From the NCBI GenBank assembly GCA_001443375.1, contig LDXM01000009.1, positions 1-64,000 of the forward strand: a DNA stretch of 64,000 nt, read 5' to 3'. The stretch's first letter is position 1, and the number at the start of each line of letters is the position of its first letter. Below the pieces are notes generated by a model that was not told where the DNA came from, did no database searches, and saw nothing but the letters and a program-made list of their open reading frames with translations. Below are positions 59,965 to 64,000 of this stretch, piece after piece. Source of the stretch: Chloroflexi bacterium CSP1-4 (GTDB taxonomy: Bacteria > Chloroflexota > Limnocylindria > Limnocylindrales > CSP1-4). Position numbers and translations under genes: made by a program.

Positions 59965-61484
59965 GCGCGGCCGGTTCGATGGTCGAGCCGCTCGACGCCG
60001 CCGCCCTCACCCTCGATGCCTTCCGCGACCGCCCGGTCGCCGTCCTCGGGCTCGCGCGCAGCGGCATCGCCCTGGCCCGTTTCCTGGCCGACCGGGGCGC
60101 TCGCGTCACCGTCTACGACGTGCGCCCCGCGGCCGACCTGGGCGAAGCGATCGCCGCGCTCGGCGGCCGGGACGTGCGGCTCCTCCTTGGGCCGGAGCAG
60201 GATCCCGTCGCCGCCCTGCGCGACGAGGCGATGATCGCGACCTCGCCCAGCGTGAGCAGCCGCTACCCGACGACCGAGCCGCGCCTGCGCGCCGCGCTCG
60301 GCGCCGTGGAGGCCGAGGGCCGCGTGCCGGTCATCAGCGAGTCGGACCTCTTCCTCCGCCTCTGCCCCGCGCCGACCGTCGGCATCACGGGTACCAAGGG
60401 CAAGACGACGACGGCCTCGCTCAGCGCGGCGATCCTGGCCGCGGGCGCCGCACCGGTCGTGCTGGGCGGCAACATCGGCGCCCCGCTCGTGGAACGCCTG
60501 CCGGACCTGACCCGGCATCACCGCGTCGTGCTCGAGCTCTCGGATCTGCAGCTGCCGACGCTCTCGCGTGGCACCACGGTCGCCGTCTACACCCACGTCA
60601 CGCAGGACCACCTCGACCGCCACGGCAGCGTCCACGCTTACCGCGCCGCGAAGCGCCGTCTGGCCGAGCTGGTGGACCCGGAGGGTGCCCTCGTCCTCGA
60701 TGCCGAGGATCCCGTGAGCGCTGCGTACGCAGGGCTGGGCACCGCGCCGGTGACGCTCTACCGGCGCGACATGCCGCTGCCGGGCGGTGTCGGCGTCGTG
60801 GGTGGCTGGATCGTGGCGGCCGGTGTGCAGCGCCTGGCCCTGGCAGGCGGCGGGCCGGCAGCGACCGGTCCCGGTGGCCGGGTCATGCCGCTCGAAGAGG
60901 TGCCCCTCCCGGGTGAGCACAACGTCAGCAACGTGCTGGCCGCCGTGACCGTGGGACTGCTCTTCGGCATCGCGCCCGACGGCATCCGCCGGGCCGTGGC
61001 GGCCTTCGAGGGGGTCGAGCACCGCCTGGAGCTGGTGGCCGAAGAGAACGGCGTGCGCTACGTGAACGATTCCCAGGGGACGCAGCCGGATGCGGTCATC
61101 GCCGCGCTGCGCAGCTACCCCGTGCCCCTCGTGCTCATCGCCGGCGGGCGCGCCAAGGGCGTGCCCATCGACGAGCTGGCCCGCGTGGCCGTGCGGCGGG
61201 CCAGTGCCGTGGTGTTCATCGGCGAGAGCGCGCCGGAGTTCGCGGCCACCTTCGCCGCGGCCGGGCACGCCCACCTCGAGCGGGCGCCCAGCCTGGAGGC
61301 CGCGGTCGAGCGGGCCGACGCGATCGCGCGCTCGGAGCTGGCCTCGGCGCCGGTCGGCAGCACCGCCACCGTCATGCTGAGCCCCGCCGCCGCCAGCTTC
61401 GACATGTTCACCGACTACGCCGCTCGCGGCCGCGCCTTCAAGGCGGCTGTCCACGCGCTCATCGCTGCGAGGAGCCGATCGTGA
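59961..61484 (+). CDS. murD: UDP-MurNAc-L-Ala:D-Glu ligase MurD
   Basis: The protein has 507 residues. N-terminal Rossmann part 'VAVLGLARSGIALARFLADR', P-loop 'GITGTKGKTTTASLSA', 'THVTQDHLDRHGSVHAYRAA', and C-terminal 'VRYVNDSQGTQPDAVIAAL' and 'LIAGGRAKGVP'. It adds D-glutamate to UDP-MurNAc-L-Ala. The strand before the second motif reads 'LELSDLQL' in place of the usual LELSSFQL. It is longer than most MurD (about 450) by a segment near 270-310. The ATG overlaps the mraY stop by 4 nt. Confidence 0.93.
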   Translation: MSAAGSMVEPLDAAALTLDAFRDRPVAVLGLARSGIALARFLADRGARVTVYDVRPAADLGEAIAALGGRDVRLLLGPEQDPVAALRDEAMIATSPSVSSRYPTTEPRLRAALGAVEAEGRVPVISESDLFLRLCPAPTVGITGTKGKTTTASLSAAILAAGAAPVVLGGNIGAPLVERLPDLTRHHRVVLELSDLQLPTLSRGTTVAVYTHVTQDHLDRHGSVHAYRAAKRRLAELVDPEGALVLDAEDPVSAAYAGLGTAPVTLYRRDMPLPGGVGVVGGWIVAAGVQRLALAGGGPAATGPGGRVMPLEEVPLPGEHNVSNVLAAVTVGLLFGIAPDGIRRAVAAFEGVEHRLELVAEENGVRYVNDSQGTQPDAVIAALRSYPVPLVLIAGGRAKGVPIDELARVAVRRASAVVFIGESAPEFAATFAAAGHAHLERAPSLEAAVERADAIARSELASAPVGSTATVMLSPAAASFDMFTDYAARGRAFKAAVHALIAARSRS

Positions 61485-62821
61485 GGAACCCGCCCATCGC
61501 CGTGCCCGCGCCCGGTGCTCGCGGCCGCGCCGGTCGGGGCCGCGTCGAGGAGGCCCCGCGCGTCGCCGGACGGCCGGGCGTGCGCGACCGCTCGCGCACC
61601 GTGGCCCTGGTGCGTGAGCGCCACGCCCCCGACTACGCGATCCTCGTGGCTGTCGTCGCGCTGGCCGCCATCGGCATCCTGATGGTCTACTCGAGTTCGG
61701 GCATCCGGGCCTACGTGACCCAGGACGACAGTTTCGCCGACGTCGGGCCGCAGCTCGTCTGGGCGATCCTGGGCATCGGGGCCATGGTCGCCGCGATGCA
61801 CATCGACTATCGCTTCTGGCGCCTCGTGTCGCTGCCGCTCTTCGTCGGCGCCCTGGCGCTGCTGGCGCTGGTGCTCGTGCCCAGCGTGGGCACGGTGGTG
61901 GGCGGCTCGGCGCGCTGGCTGAAGCTCGGGTCGCTGCCGGCCATCCACCCGGCGGAGTTCGCCAAGCTCGCCCTGGTCGTCTACCTGGCGCACTGGATGG
62001 CCAGTCGGGGCGTGCGCATCTCGAGTGTCCTGCACGGCACGCTGCCCTTCCTGCTCATCGCCGGGCCGGTCGTGGCGCTCGTCCTCAAGGAGCCCGACCT
62101 GGGCACGACCGGCGTGCTGGCCATGACCGCCTTCGTCCTCTTCTTCGTCGCCGGCGCCAACCTCTGGCAGTTCCTGCTGCTCGTTCCGGCAGGCGTCGCG
62201 GCGGTCGTCTACGTCATCTACAGCCACCCCTACCAGCTGCAGCGGGTGACGACCTTCCTCGACCCCTGGAGCGATCCGCGCGGAACGGGCTTCCACACCA
62301 TCCAGGGCCTGCTCGCCCTGGCCCTCGGTGGCATCGTCGGCGAGGGGCTCGGTCAGAGCCGCGCGGCCGGCGGGCTGTACCTGCCGAACGCCTCGAACGA
62401 CTTCATCTTCGCGGTCATCGGCGAGGAGTTCGGGTTGATCGGCGGCCTGCTCGTCGTCGGCCTCTTCCTCGTCTTCGCCTACCAGGGCATCCGGGTGGCC
62501 CTGAGCGCGCCTGACACGTTCGGGGGCCTGCTGGCCACCGGGATCACGTCCTGGCTGACGCTGCAGGCCTTCGTGAACATCGGGGTGGTGGTCAACCTGC
62601 TGCCGATCACCGGCATCACGCTGCCCTTCGTGAGCGATGGCGGCTCCTCGCTCATGGTCAGTTTCGCGGCGGTCGGTATCCTCCTTTCCATCTCCCGCGA
62701 GACCCAAGCCCGAGGCACCTGGAACGATGCGGATCCTCATCGCCGGCGGTGGTTCCGGCGGGCACATCCTGCCGGCGCTGGCGGTCGTGCGGTCCCTGCG
62801 CGAGCGGCGAACGGACGTTGA
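61481..62821 (+). CDS. ftsW: FtsW/RodA-family peptidoglycan polymerase
   Basis: The protein has 446 residues. A basic N-terminal tail of about 45 residues precedes ten transmembrane helices (SEDS fold). Signatures: 'ILMVYSSSGIRAYV', 'GGSARWLKLGSLPAIHPAEF', 'LKEPDLGTTGVLAMTAF', 'LPNASNDFIFAVIGEEFGLI', 'LPITGITLPFVSDGGSSLMV'. It polymerises lipid II at the septum with the class B PBP. Its last 32 codons overlap the start of murG in another frame, giving a basic tail. Confidence 0.94.
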   Translation: MRNPPIAVPAPGARGRAGRGRVEEAPRVAGRPGVRDRSRTVALVRERHAPDYAILVAVVALAAIGILMVYSSSGIRAYVTQDDSFADVGPQLVWAILGIGAMVAAMHIDYRFWRLVSLPLFVGALALLALVLVPSVGTVVGGSARWLKLGSLPAIHPAEFAKLALVVYLAHWMASRGVRISSVLHGTLPFLLIAGPVVALVLKEPDLGTTGVLAMTAFVLFFVAGANLWQFLLLVPAGVAAVVYVIYSHPYQLQRVTTFLDPWSDPRGTGFHTIQGLLALALGGIVGEGLGQSRAAGGLYLPNASNDFIFAVIGEEFGLIGGLLVVGLFLVFAYQGIRVALSAPDTFGGLLATGITSWLTLQAFVNIGVVVNLLPITGITLPFVSDGGSSLMVSFAAVGILLSISRETQARGTWNDADPHRRRWFRRAHPAGAGGRAVPARAANGR

Positions 62822-63869
62822 CCCGCTCTGGGTCGGCGGCCATCGCGGCCTGGAGGCCTCGCTCGTGCCCGGCGCGCACATCCCGCTCACCCGCCTCTGG
62901 CTGCGCTCGCTGCGCACCGTCGATCGCTCGTTGAGTACCTTCCTCGACCCGCTGCGCCTGGCCGGCTCGATCCCCCAGGCGCTGCTTCTCCTCGCCCGCT
63001 GGCAGCCCCGGGCGGTCTTCACGACCGGCGGCTACGTGGCCATCCCGGTGCTGCTGGCCGCCCGGCTGTTGCGCGTCCCGTCGCTTCTGTGGGAGGGCAA
63101 CCTGGTGCCCGGTCGCAGCGTGCGCGCCACGGCGGGCCTCGCCTCGGCCATCGCCGTCAGCTTCGAGGCCACGGGCCGCGCCCTGCCGGGTCCCTGCTAC
63201 GTGACCGGCACGCCGACGCGGCCGCTGGCCGGCCTCGATGGCGCGGCCGCCCGGGAGCGGCTGGGCATCGAGACGAGCGAGCGGGTCGTCCTCGTCTTCG
63301 GCGGCTCGCAGGCCGTGCGCCGCTTCGACGACGCCGTGGACGCCGCACTGCCCTCGCTCGTCCAGCGGGCCACGGTGATCCACGTCACCGGCGAGGCGGG
63401 CTACGGCGCCGCCCTGCGCCGCCGCGAGGCGCTGCCCGAGGATCGTCGCCAGCGCTACCGGCCCTACGCCTTCCTGCGCGAGGAGATGGCCGACGCCCTG
63501 GTCGCCGCCGACCTCGTCGTCGGGCGCGCCGGCTCGTCCACGCTGGCCGAGGTGACCGCGCTGGGCCTGCCCATGGTCGTCGTGCCCTATCCTCACGCCG
63601 GAGGCCACCAGCGGGCGAATGCGCGCACGCTCGGCGAGGCGGGCGCGGCCATCGTGATCGAGGACGCGGCCTTCGACGGCGACGCGCTCCTCGCGGCCGC
63701 GTCCGTGCTCGACGATGCGGCGCGCCTGGCCGCGATGGGCGCCGCCAGCCGCAGCCTGGGCCGGCGGGGCGCCGCCGAAGCGAACGCGGAATTGCTGCTG
63801 GCCCTGGCCGAGCGGCGCCCGCTGCCCGGCGACGAGGTCATCGCGGCCATCGCACGGGGCGCCGCGTGA
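62727..63869 (+). CDS. murG: UDP-GlcNAc:lipid I GlcNAc transferase MurG
   Basis: The protein has 380 residues. 'MRILIAGGGSGGHILPALAV' at the N-terminus, 'TTGGYVAIPVLLAARLL', 'LVFGGSQAVRRFDDAV', and the donor-binding 'VGRAGSSTLAEVTALGLPMV' and 'PYPHAGGHQRANARTL'. It converts lipid I to lipid II at the inner face of the membrane. The ATG lies 95 nt before the end of ftsW. Confidence 0.96.
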   Translation: MRILIAGGGSGGHILPALAVVRSLRERRTDVDPLWVGGHRGLEASLVPGAHIPLTRLWLRSLRTVDRSLSTFLDPLRLAGSIPQALLLLARWQPRAVFTTGGYVAIPVLLAARLLRVPSLLWEGNLVPGRSVRATAGLASAIAVSFEATGRALPGPCYVTGTPTRPLAGLDGAAARERLGIETSERVVLVFGGSQAVRRFDDAVDAALPSLVQRATVIHVTGEAGYGAALRRREALPEDRRQRYRPYAFLREEMADALVAADLVVGRAGSSTLAEVTALGLPMVVVPYPHAGGHQRANARTLGEAGAAIVIEDAAFDGDALLAAASVLDDAARLAAMGAASRSLGRRGAAEANAELLLALAERRPLPGDEVIAAIARGAA

Positions 63870-64000
63870 CCGTGGCGGGCTCCGCGGTGCGCCGGCTCTC
63901 ACCCGACGAGGCGGCGACGCTGGGCACGGAGATCCAGCGCCGGATCGGCGTGAAGACGTCGCGCCAGGAGCCGCTGGCGCGCTTCACGACGATGCGCGTC
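63866..64000 (+). CDS. murB: UDP-N-acetylenolpyruvoylglucosamine reductase MurB, N-terminal fragment
   Basis: Only 45 codons are in the window. The end, 'SRQEPLARFTTMRV', is the MurB beginning that leads into the FAD-binding RVGG motif. MurB makes UDP-MurNAc from the enolpyruvyl precursor with NADPH. The GTG start overlaps the murG stop (GTGA). murC, which usually follows murG, is not here. A longer MurB/MurC arrangement beyond the window cannot be excluded. Confidence 0.75.
   Translation, partial: MTVAGSAVRRLSPDEAATLGTEIQRRIGVKTSRQEPLARFTTMRV

Overview
This is one end-to-end chromosomal window of a very GC-rich, gene-dense bacterium. Overlapping stop/start codons (ATGA, GTGA, TGATG) and GTG/TTG starts are common. 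The cell-wall genes imply a peptidoglycan wall. A DosR/DosS-like pair, pyruvate:ferredoxin oxidoreductase, a group-3b-type [NiFe] hydrogenase and a methylmalonyl-CoA pathway suggest Chloroflexota (perhaps Limnocylindria-like), with Actinomycetota as the alternative. That placement is inference from gene content only. I see no phage, IS element, CRISPR array or tRNA.

Left part (1-35 kb, mostly minus strand). It holds a rhodanese fragment, an OmpR-type two-component pair and a membrane glycosyltransferase with a GtrA partner. Next comes a sulfur-handling operon (arsR, dsrE-like, tusA, SQR-like), divergent universal stress proteins, a TPP enzyme, a YbaK deacylase, a Lon-like protease and an archease-rtcB RNA-repair pair. 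An 11-gene minus-strand block (27361 to 16260) then encodes a cNMP-binding protein, a fused hydrogenase electron-transfer subunit, hydrogenase small and large subunits, protease, HypC, a DMT transporter, a DUF6390-like protein and a two-polypeptide pyruvate:ferredoxin oxidoreductase split by a CBS-domain gene. A CoA-transferase, a response regulator and GAF kinase closely resembling mycobacterial DosR/DosS, and a Tat-exported multicopper oxidase follow. Short inverted repeats of the form GGGCC-N4-GGCCC recur between these genes. They match the 5-4-5 layout of the DosR box, so much of this region may be one hypoxia/redox regulon.

Middle (35-40 kb). PlsC, a UbiA-type prenyltransferase and parAB are here. 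A cluster of DnaA-box-like 9-mers lies just upstream of parA, and predominant gene orientation switches at this point, so a replication origin near 39.5 kb is plausible. The 16-bp palindrome GTCTTTGCGCAAAGAC occurs twice exactly, and once more with one mismatch inside parB, within 3.2 kb. It is a candidate non-canonical parS.

Right part (40-64 kb, mostly plus strand). A propionyl-CoA-type carboxylase (beta, biotin carboxylase, BCCP), methylmalonyl-CoA mutase large subunit and epimerase, succinyl-CoA ligase (minus strand) and succinate dehydrogenase CDAB together route propionyl-CoA into the TCA cycle. RNase HI, RNase P RNA and a LysM protein precede the division and cell-wall cluster mraZ-rsmH-(68 aa ORF)-ftsL-pbp-murF-mraY-murD-ftsW-murG-murB. 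murE and murC are missing from their usual places. A strong promoter and 10-bp-phased MraZ-type repeats precede mraZ.
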